NCBI GenBank assembly: GCA_035610365.1
Contig: CM069439.1
Coordinates: 18,861,533-18,925,532 of the forward strand
Length of the DNA stretch: 64,000 nt
Origin: Aquatica leii
Taxonomy: Eukaryota; Arthropoda; Insecta; Coleoptera; Lampyridae
Direction of reading: 5' to 3'
The notes beneath the pieces were generated by a model. That model did not search any database. It saw nothing but the letters and a program-made list of their open reading frames with translations, and was not told the DNA's origin. Positions 1 to 10,561 of this stretch are shown piece after piece (within the stretch, counting starts at the first letter, position 1; each line of letters starts with the position of its first letter). Both the position numbers and the translations under genes were made by a program.

Positions 1-329
1 GACTGCAAGGAATTTGTTTCACCCTATTAGGATTCCTTCTTCAAGGATTACACAGGTGGTACACCGAGTACAGTATGTAGGATATCGATCCTACTGGTAT
101 CACTGGTTTTAATTAATTAAACGTTTAATCGAATGTGGACTGTATTTTAATAACGTTACAAGTTAAATGCTAACTTTATAAAATATATAAAACTTACAAA
201 TTCTACATCTTATCTTCAAATAGGGTTGCTACCTGAAATAAGTTCGTAACAAAAGCAATTCTTCTAAAATTAACAAGTACAGTAACATAGCCGCTTACCT
301 TGAAAGCCTTAACAACAGTATGTTTAAGG
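1..329 (-). repeat. Probable 3' end / LTR region of the BEL/Pao element
   Basis: This stretch lies just downstream, on the minus strand, of the end of the BEL/Pao integrase reading frame. No open frame is recognisable here. Its position makes it the likely terminal non-coding segment or LTR of that element, but the matching second LTR is not in view, so this is inference from position only. Confidence 0.3.
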
Positions 330-2040
330 TTTCAACACTTCACTGTCAGTTATTGGTAGAACGCACATCTTTACCGTAGATCATTTATATATTTCACTTG
401 TAGTTTTGACTTTGTCTACTCTTGAAAAACCATCAGAACCGGGATGAAGCTGTATAATGCGACCTAGGCTCCATTTTAAAGAACGTAAATTTTCATCCTT
501 TATGACTACTAAGACACCTGGTTTTAATAACGTGTTTGACTGTTGCCTCTATTTGCTTCGGATTTGGAGCTCGGATATATACTCCTTCGACCACCGCAAC
601 TCAAATAATTGGATATGTCTTGCGAAGCGAATGCTGTCAATGGGTCGTTAGAAATAGGATGCAAAGGTCGGGAATTTAAACATGCTTCAATGAATGAAAG
701 CGTAGTAGGAAACTCTTCATAAGTTAAACTGTTATTTCCGATAACTCATTTATGTGGAATTTAGTCGATTTTACGCCTGCTTCCCAAAGCCCCCCAAAAT
801 GAGGTGATCTGGGAGGAATCAAATACCAATTGATCTCTTCCTGGTTTAGTTCTGTAGGTAATTTAACTTTGGTGATTTTTAAAAACTCGTTATTGGCTTG
901 GTCAAAGTTTGCACTATTGTCAAAATAAATATTCGAGCATTTTCCACGTCTCGACATAAATCTTAGCAAGCAAGCAATGAAACAATCTGTAGTTAGATCG
1001 GTTACTATATCTAAATGTATGGCCTTAGTGGCAAAGCACACAACACGCATATGTATATACGCTGTAGTCGATTTAAAATTTCTTGTTTTTTGATCACGTA
1101 AAGCTGACCGGACCACAATAATCTACTCCGTAGTATTCAACGGTCGGGTTTGAGTTACACGTAATTTTGGTAAATTACCCATTATATAATTTGCCTCGAT
1201 AGGATTATCACGGAAACGAAATACAATTGAGAACAACTTGTTTTGCAAGATTTCGACATGATATCCATAAACTTTCGCACAAAGATGCAACTAAAAGTTG
1301 ATTGTGTTCGTATTCAACTAATAATTTAGATAAATGGTGTTTTCAATCAAAAATGGCGGGAGGTTTCTTTTCAATATTAAAATCAGACTGAGAAAGTCTA
1401 CCTCCTACTTTAATAATTTCCGCATCGTTAATAAATGGATTTAACTGAACTAATTTAGAATGATTTGTTAATTAATTTTTTGTTTTGTAATCGATTAAGT
1501 GAGAATGAAATGATGCCAACATTACCATCTTATTTAACGTTTCTCGCAATTCAACAAATGATAACGGAGCAGACTGTTTGTTTGCGTGTGTTGTATTAGT
1601 CTAAATTAGTCTTAAAAAGAGCGAAGGAAACTGCTTTCGATTGGTTGACTTTATGCATTTGTTTTGGTGAAACAGAATGAAACCATTCAATGGGCCAAAT
1701 CGATATAGAATCCTTTAAAAATCGGGAACGTACCACTATAATTCAATATTTCCTAATGTTTGCGGTGACGTTCCTCTTGATGTAAGTTTGCAGTGTTAAT
1801 TGGTGTTAATCCTTTCCAGTTTTTAGAATCTGCACGAATCCACGATGGTAGAATCGAACTAAAAATATGTTTGATCCAATGGCATACTTTTTATTTTATT
1901 TATTGTGTAACCGGGCTAATAGCAATGACGCCGATAACTAATCAGGGTATGGTCGTATATTTCAGAGGTGCTACCTTACATTTCGCGCAAAGTAATTCGG
2001 TTGTGCAATAACTGGTCCTAATAGTACTAATGGATCAAAT
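330..2040 (-). pseudogene. BEL/Pao retrotransposon pol, RNase H to integrase part, broken
   Basis: Read on the minus strand, this is the distal half of a BEL/Pao polyprotein. From 2040 downward there are weak RNase-H-side remnants, then a segment (about 1480-1340) with the family phrases LNPFINDAEIIKVGGRLSQS and KLLVEYEHNQ. A region containing MGNLPKLRVTQTRP follows, and the integrase core (1116-724) has ATKAIHLDIVTDLTTDCF, the second-acidic region IYFDNSANF, and PPRSPHFGGLWEAGVKS. The tail (about 720-330) continues with EACLNSRPLHPISNDPLTA and the C-terminal phrase RIIQLHPGSDGFSRV. There is at least one frameshift near 1120 and several stops, so it is inactive. It matches the protease fragment at 4128-4270 on the same strand; the reverse transcriptase between them is missing and Penelope sequence occupies the gap. 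Confidence 0.85.
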
Positions 2041-2289
2041 ATCTTTGATGTCATTTAAGAGGATTGCTTGTTTAGTAATAAATTTGAAAAAGCAAACAAA
2101 AATCTAACAAAGAACCACTACAGAGTTGTGTAATCAACTTGTGAACCAAGCCAGATTCTAAAGTAGTCTCCGTATATAAAAAAGTTTCGTCACAGCTGGT
2201 TAAGCTCGACTCCTGATTCGGTTACGGTCCAAAGGGGGCGTGTTTTCGATGGAGTAATGAAATGAATATGTGTATTCCTTATACAACGA

Positions 2290-2961
2290 TCATGTTCTGA
2301 AATACGAGTGATGATAAACCGCATGAACAAGGAATTTGGTATACACTTTATGATGAAAGTGTAGAAAGTTTGTCCTTGGGAGAAGGAAGAATCTGAGAGA
2401 TTTTGCCTGTCGAGTTGAATGTGGGTTTAATAGCATTCTTACGAACAAGTTTCTATATTTGATCTGTAACCTTTTGGATGTAGGGTAAAAAAACCAATTT
2501 CGGATTGGATTCGGGAGTAGAAATATCCTTAGGTAATCGAGTACGTGGATGTAGACGACGATTAATTTTATCAATATATCGCTTCATATAACCATTATTC
2601 ACTAAGGTCCTAGTAAGATGACGGAGCTCCGAGTCTAGATTCTTAGGTTGACAAATAGAAAAAGCGCGATTAACCAAAGATTCAATAACAGAACGATTCT
2701 GTGCAGGATGATGATGAAATTTGAGATGAAATGACACCAAACAATAAACGTGTCGTCAACATATCTAAACCAAACTTTAGGTTTTAATATTGATGATTCC
2801 AAAGCAACCGTTTCAAAAGATTCCATAAAAATGTTAGCTGCAACAGATGATAGAGGAGAACCCATAGCAGCACCAGAAACCTGTTTGTACAACTTGTTAT
2901 CAAATTGGAAGTAAGTGGAGTAAACACCTGCTTCACTCACGTCTTCGTCTATTTTACTCAT
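2290..2961 (-). pseudogene. Penelope-like reverse transcriptase fragment
   Basis: Translation of overlapping minus-strand frames gives the Penelope RT palm. It includes FQFDNKLYKQVSGAAMGSPL followed by SSVAANIFMESFE, then the catalytic motif FRYVDDTF (YVDD near 2750-2764) and, further on, LVFLPYIQKVTDQI, which precedes the endonuclease in this class. GAAMGSPLS and LPYIQ..TD are diagnostic of Penelope rather than LINE or LTR enzymes. The frame shifts after the YVDD motif, and the GIY-YIG domain is lost after only its first residues (VYTKF). The N-terminal half of the protein is not present before 2961. It is not functional. Confidence 0.85.
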
Positions 2962-3299
2962 TTGATTTAAATATATATTCTTGCATAAAATTGATGTACT
3001 CCTGTTTTAGATTATTGTCTTGACTTAATTTATTTTCGATTGAACTGCGATTTTTCTTGATTCTCCTAATGATTCAATACAAAATTTTCAAGGTAGTCGA
3101 ACTATAAATTTACCGGTGTCGTCGCGACTAACTGTCGATTTGAGCATTTTTTCAGCAGTCAATTCATCGGGTGATAACGGTAATGACTTGTTGCATTCTT
3201 TCGATTTTCGTTAACTTTTTGTCAATATCTGGAGTTTTAATAAAATGACAATGAATTGTATTTGAACATTGTGTAAATCGGCAGGAGATTATCCAACCA

Positions 3300-3660
3300 A
3301 ATACTGTAATAGCAAAGGCTTCCACAGTCGGAGTCTATACTAAGATGAGAACGTCTTCCGGGTTTGGACCGTGTCATTGTTGTAACCGAAGTTGCCAACA
3401 TTATACCCACTTTTGTAAGGGGTTTCATTAGGGCGAAAGAGAAATCGAAAAACTCAAACAAGCAACCGAAATCTAACTTAGAACTTCTCAAAAGTTAGGT
3501 AATCAACTTGTGAACCAAGCCAAATTCTAAACGCTATAGAAGTGACCTAAGAAGAAATAGTCTCCATATATAAAGAAGTATCGTCACAACTGGTTAAGCT
3601 CGACTCTGATTGGGTTACGGTCGAAGGGGGCGTGTTTTCGATAAAGGAGTAATGACCGCG
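3300..3660 (-). repeat. Penelope pseudo-LTR (upstream copy)
   Basis: This repeat is shared with 2085-2260 (direct), 3955-4127 (inverted), 59085-59310 (direct) and 59340-59590 (mixed). Its minus strand has the hammerhead-like core at 3439-3382, here with CTAATGA in place of CTGATGA and a lost GAAAC, so it is a dead copy. Open frames seen here in several directions are by-products of the repeat, not proteins. Confidence 0.7.
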
Positions 3661-3925
3661 AACCAAAGAGGGGATAACTCGAAACCATGATCACGATTGA
3701 AGTTATTGGAGTGTTTGATGATTTCTATGCTCTCTCGGAATTTCATGTGTTGAAAAAGAATTGAGATTTGGCAATCACCGAAACGTTTTCAAAAGCTATC
3801 TTGTGACTTGTAGTAAAATGATGTTCGAGAACCGCAGACTTAGAAATATGCCTTTTCCTTATACAACGACCGGTGAACCTCATGAACAAAGAATTTGGTA
3901 TACACCTTGAGATGAAAGTGTAGGA
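3640..3925 (-). pseudogene. Penelope GIY-YIG endonuclease tail, second copy
   Basis: On the minus strand the frame from about 3905 reads VYQILCS then a region matching the GIY-YIG endonuclease end of Penelope proteins, including HHFTTSHK, IAFENVSVIAKSQFFF and a tail with HGFELSPLW. Stops and one frame change disrupt it. It runs directly into the pseudo-LTR at 3660-3300, so it is the 3' end of a second Penelope copy placed in tandem, head to tail, with the 2085-3660 element. Confidence 0.65.
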
Positions 3926-3954
3926 AATTTTCTATTTAGAATCTGGCTTTGTTC

Positions 3955-4127
3955 ACAAGTTGATTGCCTAACTTTTGAGAAGTTCTTAGTTAGATTTCGG
4001 TTGCTTGTTTGAGTTTTTCGATTTCTCTTTCGCCCTGATGAACCCCTTTACGAAAGTAGGCGAAACGTTGACAACTTCGGTTTCAACACGACACGGTCCA
4101 AATCCGGAAGACGTTCTCATCTTAGTA
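3955..4127 (+). repeat. Inverted Penelope pseudo-LTR fragment
   Basis: This is an inverted copy of the 3300-3520 repeat, from CTAACTTTTGAGAAGTTCTT through the hammerhead core to GGAAGACGTTCTCATCTTAG. It ends abruptly at 4127 where BEL/Pao protease sequence begins, which marks one edge of the Penelope insertion. Confidence 0.75.
4029..4085 (+). ncRNA. Hammerhead ribozyme (type I, Penelope-associated)
   Basis: The conserved hammerhead core is present in order: CTGATGA at 4035-4041, a helix II pairing CCCC with the GG of AGGC around the loop TTTACGAAAGT, then GAAAC at 4062-4066, a short helix III hairpin GTTGACAAC, and the cleavage triplet TTC ending at C4078. Helix I can pair GCC (4033-4035 side) with GGT after the cleavage site. 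Minimal type I hammerheads with very short helix III are established features of Penelope pseudo-LTRs. All core bases are present in this copy, so self-cleavage is plausible, though helix II has drifted. Confidence 0.7.
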
Positions 4128-4275
4128 CAACCAAATACTGTTTTTTGTAAAATCGGCACGTTTCTACCTAACGTAATTTGTCCTACTTCAAGCAAAGACC
4201 AAAATAATTCAGTACCGATTAGCATATCAACTGTATTTGGAACATTAAATTCAGGATCAGCTAATACCAGCGCAT
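4128..4275 (-). pseudogene. BEL/Pao protease fragment
   Basis: The minus strand encodes LADPEFNVPNTVDMLIGTEL followed by FWSLLEVGQITLGRN and PILQKTVFG. This is the well-conserved segment linking protease and reverse transcriptase in BEL/Pao polyproteins. It is interrupted at 4127 by Penelope sequence. The rest of the same element family lies at 330-2040 on the same strand, so the two parts probably belonged to one element. Confidence 0.8.
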
Positions 4276-4489
4276 TTTTAAGGTACTTTTCATATCCAAA
4301 TGGATACGCAGGCCCTTCCTTGCTGTGGATACGCAGTACAGTATGAATGGATACTTAAGCGGGCCTTCCGTCTTCGGCTATGGATTATTATTAAGCATTT
4401 TAAATTAAGCATAAATATTGAGAAATAGATGAATTCATTATTTTAAAACGAACATAAATTCTTGATAAAACAGATAATACAATAATAAA
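4276..4489. other. Short non-coding gap
   Basis: AT-rich sequence with a small imperfect repeat of GGATACGCAGGCCCTTCC type near 4300-4360. No coding or RNA feature is seen. Confidence 0.4.
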
Positions 4490-6900
4490 ATATTATAATT
4501 GAGGCCCCTCTAAATAATTTGCGAATTTTCTTATAAGGTTGTCGAAATGGATGGTTCCAACCCGATTAAGCGAAATCAAAAGTCGATCATTCATGGTATC
4601 TTTGTGAAGTGAAATTTTTCCTGGAGTTTTAATCTGGTTATGTAGGGAGATGATTCTTTCTGTAGTCATCGAATGCGGGCTTATCACTAAAAAAACTGAC
4701 GCTACAGACGATCATCTTCCTAAGTCTGTCAATATTTTTATGTCTTGAATCATTGGCCAGCAGTCACAAACGTCACTGGCAAATTCCCTGTCTTTTTCAG
4801 AACCAAATATGTTATCGACATGTGGTCTGCCTGAGGATATCATATCCTCTTCGGATTTTGCACAAATAAAGTTTGTCATAATTTCAATAGTTTTGTCTTC
4901 TTCAATATTTAACCTGACTTCAAAAAAGTTGGCAAATGCTGAAAGGACTTCAGTTCTTACAGCAGACCAGTACGTTTCCCTGATGTCACATTTGCATTAG
5001 GTAGGAACATTTCGTGAACTTCCTGTAAATGATATCCTTGTAGATTCTGAGCAGTTTGTGTTGCTATTATTTTCAGTGTTGACTAGTAATTGCTCCTCCC
5101 TGTCGTCAGGCCACGGACCGTCAGCAATAACAGTTAGCTTTAGCTTTCTCAGTGCTGCGTCTCTAGCTGAGATGTTATCGGGCAAAATTAGATCTGATTG
5201 TTGTAGCTTTTCAAAAACATGTGTGATGTCAGCCATCAGTGCTGTGAGTATTGCTTGTTGAGTTTCCAACCTCCAAGCCTTTTGTGTGCTTTTGTTATTT
5301 CTGGGTGTTGTGCTGATAGCTTCCAATTCTTCCCAAACACGTCGACATCCGGATAAATTACTGAGAACTGTAACACAGTATTAGATTCAGCAAATCTAAC
5401 TTTAAAGTATGCAGGAAATTGTCGATAGTCTGAACATTTTCTCTTGAGAATTTTTAGTTTGGAAGGAGATGTACGGAAGTAAGTGGACACAGCTTTGAGG
5501 TTAGTGAGCCAAATGTTCAGTTCTGGAATGGTACTGAGGGCTGATTCCATTGCAAGGTCAGAGCGATGGCAACAGCATTATACTGTTAATAGGCCGTGAC
5601 CTAAGGTAGTCTTGTAGAATTTTCCAGTCTTTTGTTTTTCTCTGTATTGGCACTTTCTCCATCGGTAGTAATTCTCAGCATTTTATGCAAAAGCATTTGG
5701 GCGGCTTTTGTGAGATTTCTTATAGCTTCAAGCAAACATTCGGCCCCGTGTTCCTCGGCTTCAGTCACACCGATAAAAAGATTTTTCTACCTCGGCTGGA
5801 CTTTCAAGTGTACGTATCGGGCAATTAAAAACCTGTTGTCTTTGTTTTGTCGGTTGGTACTGACATCTATTTGGATAGAATAGCACAAAGATCTGGAGAT
5901 TATATCCTCAAGCTTTCTCCGTTCACCATCTCCCAATATGTGCAGCAATTCTGGATATACCACTTAGTCTCTGTAATGCAATTCTGACTGCGGTGGTTGA
6001 AAACTTGGAATCAGCGCATCCCAATTTTCCAGCTCATGGTTACGATGGAATTGGCTCTCACATTAGCTAAGGAACGTGCACTTGCAGTCTCAATGATCGA
6101 ATCGTTATAAACCTCTACATAAAGATGAATCAGATTATTCACAACTTGAGCGCGATGACTTCACAGTTTTTACCCATGGATGTTTGTCTGACTGTGCATT
6201 TTCTGCTTCGTCGTGCAACTAGCTGTTGCAGCCGCGATATGGGCTGTGGATTTAATATGATCAACAATTCTTTCTAGTTTTCGTTTATTTTCCGCTATTA
6301 AACCTCTCGCAAAATGAACTGTACCATTCCTGGAAAACTTTGCACTTACATGTAATAAATCCCCGGGCCTGCCTTTTTTATAGATTTGTTTAAGAAATCA
6401 TGTTTTCTTAGCTACCAGTTTAATTCAAGTTTGTTGCCATGATAACAGAAACATCCCTCAGAACTATGTGCGTATGTAGTTTTGGTTGACGTTTCCTAAC
6501 AATCTCACACCTTTTTTGGGTAAAGCTGGAATTGTATTTGTTACTGGTATTACCAGTACAGAAACTTCTTCGGCGACTTCAGAATTAGATTCGCTTTCAG
6601 ATTGTTGTGGGTCTGGTAATGCTACTGATGGTTGCAATACGCATTGCTTCTCTTCGGTCGCGGTTCGTATTTTTCTCGCGAACCAAGTGATTTTCTCCTG
6701 ATTTTTCTCATTCGCAGCTTGCGTTAACTTTTTCTTTTAATTTCATTTCTTTTTTTCCCATCCACTTGGGCAGTGACGTTTCATATTTATAGTTCTTATT
6801 TTCCTGTAATACAAAAATTGTACTATACGTCAGCAATGCGTCGATAAAGTAACACACAAGTTCGATAAAATTGTAACGAAAACTTTTGGCCAAAAATACT
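4490..6900 (-). pseudogene. hAT-like transposase (ZNF862/KIAA1586-like), broken
   Basis: The minus strand from about 6730 down to 4490 carries one long, frame-broken protein. Near the N-terminus (about 6470-6250) it has the phrases GCFCYHGNKLELNW, GRPGDLLHVSAKFSRNGT and VHFARGLIAENKRKLE. The middle (5890-5640) has IQIDVSTNRQNKDNRFLIAR, GVTEAEEHGAECLLEAIRNL and ITTDGESANT; the last is the acidic motif of hAT-derived transposases and of the host proteins descended from them. The C-terminal part (5550-4997) includes IPELNIWLTNLKAVSTYFRT and SPSKLKILKR, and the last piece (4687-4493) has KISLHKDTMNDRLLISLNRV. Multiple stops and shifts show it is inactive. The hAT assignment rests on these motifs, and no TIRs were found. 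Confidence 0.6.
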
Positions 6901-7137
6901 TGGACACGTCGAATTTATTTTAAAAAATCTGATTTTTTTCAGTTTTTGACAGTTTTGTACAGTCTTTTGTTTTTTAGTCATGACGTCATCGACATTTAAG
7001 ATGTACATACACTAATTGGACAAGGAGACTGAATTTTACACTCAATATTATAAATTTTTCATTCTATTTTGAACCATTCTAAATTTTTAAAAATAATTGC
7101 GAACAACATTTAATTATGACGCAAATTTCTATTGCAG

Positions 7138-7271
7138 GTACTGACGAAGGAGACTTAAAGTTCAATTATCTATCAAATTTTGGACCACGTTTTCGTAAAT
7201 TAGCTGACATGTACGGAGAGGATCCTAGTGACGAAGATAGTCAAGATGGTGGAGAAGAATCATGGTGTTAA
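7138..7271 (+). CDS. CadN: Last exon of an N-cadherin-like classical cadherin (cytoplasmic tail)
   Basis: A splice acceptor (ATTGCAG, ending 7137) is followed by an open exon in phase 1 encoding TDEGDLKFNYLSNFGPRF, RKLADMYGEDPSDEDSQ and a terminal GGEESWC, with TAA at 7269-7271. The block YLSNFGPRFRKLADMYG is the conserved end of the beta-catenin-binding region of classical cadherins, where the acidic, aromatic tail wraps the armadillo repeats. The sequence is closest to what I recall of insect N-cadherin. The rest of this gene must lie upstream of the window: the cadherin exons at 25.9-30.4 kb are downstream on the same strand and cannot be spliced to it. This makes it the 3' end of the first of two tandem cadherin genes, and it looks intact. 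Confidence 0.85.
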
Positions 7272-9460
7272 TGTTAAAGTACTTAATTGTCTTGTTTGAC
7301 CAAAGAAGTCATCCTCCATATTTTGAATTGCCATTGTTCGCGATAAGTTATGGTAAAGCGATAGTTAATTGATGAACGTTCCATATCCCATACTCGTGTG
7401 TTTGTGTAAATGTTACATTGATCGGTTACACATGCATTTGTGTACAAACTTTTCAACATACTTTCTGTTTAAAACGACGACTGGTGTTACTTTATGAAAT
7501 AAGCCACCATGACGAAATTTAAACTAGATTTCACAAAAGAAAAATTCGAATATGTCGGTATTTTAACCAAATTTTTATAAGAATAATTTTTAGTAGTTAT
7601 AAAATATGTGAAGCTGTGATATTTAAAAATTAAAATGTATTAATACTTCTTACATTCCTAATCGATCATTGCAATTTCGTAGTGTATAAATACATTCGTC
7701 ATATTTCGGAACTACTTTAGGTTAGTTTCATTTTTCTTATAAATCGTTTTCTTTTTATATAGGCATCGACTGAAATCAAACGTTTCCGAGGAGAAAATTT
7801 GATAGCATTTTTATTTGTTACCATAAAAACCAATGAAATTATTTGGTTCAATGGACCAAAAGTAGGTATGGGATCGATACAGTTGCTTCAGACAATGTTG
7901 AACTACATCAATATCAAAATTAGTAGAGTTTCTTCTAGTCATTCCTTAAAATTATTTTTTTCTAACGCGTACTTGTTTCTTCTTATTGTATGATTATCAT
8001 CAACGTTGTTTTTTTTTCTTGTAAATTAATAATTAGAAAGAGGATTTTTCTTTGTAATTAGTAATTTACCGTGACTGTCTTATTTGATGCAGCTATTATT
8101 GCCACCTACATTACATACAATTGTATATAAAACAATAATAACGGTTTTATATATTGCTTTATTTAAGCATATAATCAACCCATAAGTATATGCTAATCTT
8201 ATTATGACGATTTTTTTATATAGAAAAATGTGATAAAAGTATATTTTATATACTTAACTTTGAAAATGTTTTTGCTACTGAGCCATAATGCTACACAAGT
8301 TAAATCCAACAAAAAGTATTAAACACCATATTAATAAATAAAATGTGATACACAATATATATAATTAACATTGAAAGATATCTGAGAAGCGTATATCTAA
8401 AAGTAAGTATCATTGTACATACCATTAAATTTAGTTGCTTTTAAAGTTTTTGTGCAAACAGATTCTTGCCTTGCACACGCATTAAAAAGTACGTAACGTG
8501 AAACTATATCGTATATAAAGGACTTCCGCTCTTCAATTTCAGTGTTATTTTTGTTAAGATTTTGAGGATTAGTTTTTATTTAGAATATAATAATCTAGTT
8601 TAAATTTAGTTATGGTTCTTTTTTCTGTTAATTTATAATGAAGAGAGTACGAGCAATAATAATTTTCAATTGACGTTTGTTAATTTGTTGTTGTTTCGTA
8701 ACTTAGTTGTGTAAATGTGATGGCAGCCATAAAATATATATTATGTTTGATCTCTTATGAGAATAATTTAAGTTTTTACTTTTAAGGTTTATTCATTCCA
8801 TTTTTTTTTAATTACGTGGGTAAGCGTTTAATGTATTAAAGTATTAAAAAATGTTTAGGTTATACAAATATCTGGTAAAAGTTGTGCCTTAACGTTTATA
8901 CTTTGTTGCCTTACATATACATACTTGTAAAGTGATACATTTTTTACAGCTTAAACTAAAATGAATGTGTAAAGCAATGTTATGATGTTTAGGTAAAACA
9001 TAATATTTTATGGTATATTATATATGGCTAAGTAATTTATATCATTGACATATGAACCCTATACTTATATTTTTGAACTATTTTTAAAGGTCAAATGAAA
9101 TTTTGCTTACTGCCATTAGAACACCGATATGCTTATATTTTCAATAAAGAATTTAAAATAATGTACTCTTTTATCTTAAAAGCTTCTACAAACACGTTTT
9201 TACTTTAAAAGGTAAGCAATACGTTTAACTAATGTAAAAGCGAATTTGCTAAACCAGTCACTGAAGAAGTGTACAATACGCATTTTACAACCTGACAAAA
9301 TTTTTATGCCGAAACTTTAAGGTTCGTCTCGCACCTGACTGCAATTATAACGAACCTAAAACTTAATTTAGTTCCATTTTTAAATATAAATAATTTGATT
9401 TACACCAAAACACAATACACTAAGGAAATTATAACTCACGAATTTAATAAAACAATTTAT
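7272..9460. other. 3' UTR of the cadherin gene and non-coding DNA
   Basis: After the stop codon at 7271 there is about 2.2 kb of AT-rich sequence without credible open frames. Possible polyadenylation signals (AATAAA) occur near 8336 and 9144. Part of it is likely the cadherin 3' UTR, but its end cannot be placed from sequence alone. Confidence 0.5.
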
Positions 9461-9464
9461 TTAT

Positions 9465-10561
9465 ACAGGGTGTATTTGAAGTACGACTACAAACTCAATG
9501 AGTAGTTTCCTTGTGGCGTTAAATGAAAATTTCTCCTTTAAAGATTTCGTCTAAAGTGGCCCAGTTTTGAGATATTTGCCAGACCAGTTCTGACTATCGA
9601 AACATATGGAATTTGTTTGTTGATTGTAACTATGTGGTGAATAATAGGTGTAAATGCTGTAAAATTCGTGAAACGTATTGATGTATTGTTTTCTTTGTGT
9701 ACACGATCACGTTTATCTTTAGTTGTAACCAAAACAAGACTTTAGATAATTAAATGCAAAATTCATCTTTTTTAGAAGATTTCGACGGTTTGATTTATTT
9801 ATGGTTCGATTTTTTTAACAGATTTCTTTAGTTAATAGTAAGTGATTGGTGTAAACGTACTCTTACTTCATAAGTTATTTTAATTTTTCTTTATTATTGT
9901 ACAACAGTGATACTCCTCCACACTACACGTAGATTGTGCATTGAGCAATATCCTAATAGACAATTGCCTTCAATAAACTTTATTTTGGCGTGTGTGCAAG
10001 AACTTGGTGAAACTGGAGGTGTTTTTCCTACCTACGAAGGCTGTGGTCGAGAAAGATCACCCCATGTATTAGCAACGGAAGAAGAATAAATCTTTTCAAT
10101 AAAATCAAAACTTTAATATTTGTTTTTCTTCAATGTATGTGCAGAGCACTAGAGAAATAGGCCGAGCAACTAACGTGTCCCATAATACCAAAGCTAATAC
10201 CCTACATCGTGTTTTAAGGAATTATTCTTTGTTCTCTTACCATGTTCAACGAGTCCAACAGAGTTAACCGACGTTGATTTTGACACTGATGCCAAAATAT
10301 TATTTTCAGATTAGTGTTGTTTTATACAAATTGGAGTGCTGCATTTTCACAATACGCAGTTTGGAATGAAGAACACTCTTATGAAATTCGACAAAGTAAC
10401 TTTCGGTTTTCTATTAAGGTTTGGCCGGGTATTTTAAAAAATAGTTTAATCAGACCGTTTATTTTACCAGAAAGGCTTACAGGCGACTTGTACTTTAACA
10501 AGAAACTTTAGCGCAAGAATTTGATGACTTACCTATTGAACTTCGCAGAACAATGGGCTTT
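9465..10561 (+). pseudogene. DUF4817-type transposase relic
   Basis: The left edge has the terminal-type sequence TATACAGGGTGTATTTGAAG. From 9907 the frame reads an N-terminal helix-turn-helix region (RRLCIEQYPNRQLPSINFI, LACVQELGETGGVF) typical of insect DUF4817 proteins. It is followed by a second HTH block (STREIGRATNVSHNT, then RNYSLFSYHVQRVQ) and, after a gap, the catalytic-domain fragment at 10314-10561 (EIRQSNFRFSIKVWPGI, RPFILPERLTGDLYF, LPIELRRTMGFMHN). Stops and frame changes occur between blocks. It ends abruptly at about 10561, where the Jockey LINE begins, so its C-terminal end and right terminus are lost. Confidence 0.7.

Larger units (their letters stand above)
2085..3660 (-). 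mobile_element. Penelope-like element with flanking pseudo-LTRs
   Basis: A reverse transcriptase fragment (2961-2290) is flanked by two direct copies of one repeat, at about 2085-2260 and 3300-3660. Both contain a shared block with GGTTAAGCTCGACTC and a run ending GGGGGCGTGTTTTCGAT. This is the pseudo-LTR arrangement known for Penelope-like elements. The upstream repeat (3660-3300) also carries a decayed hammerhead-ribozyme motif. The coding part is cut just as the GIY-YIG endonuclease would begin, so the element is internally deleted. Confidence 0.75.

Noticed and set aside
3237-4225. Small proteins in both directions with LTKVGE..LATSVTTMTRSKPG-type sequences
   Set aside because: They are read-throughs of the Penelope pseudo-LTR and its ribozyme, seen also at 59 kb with stops; not proteins.
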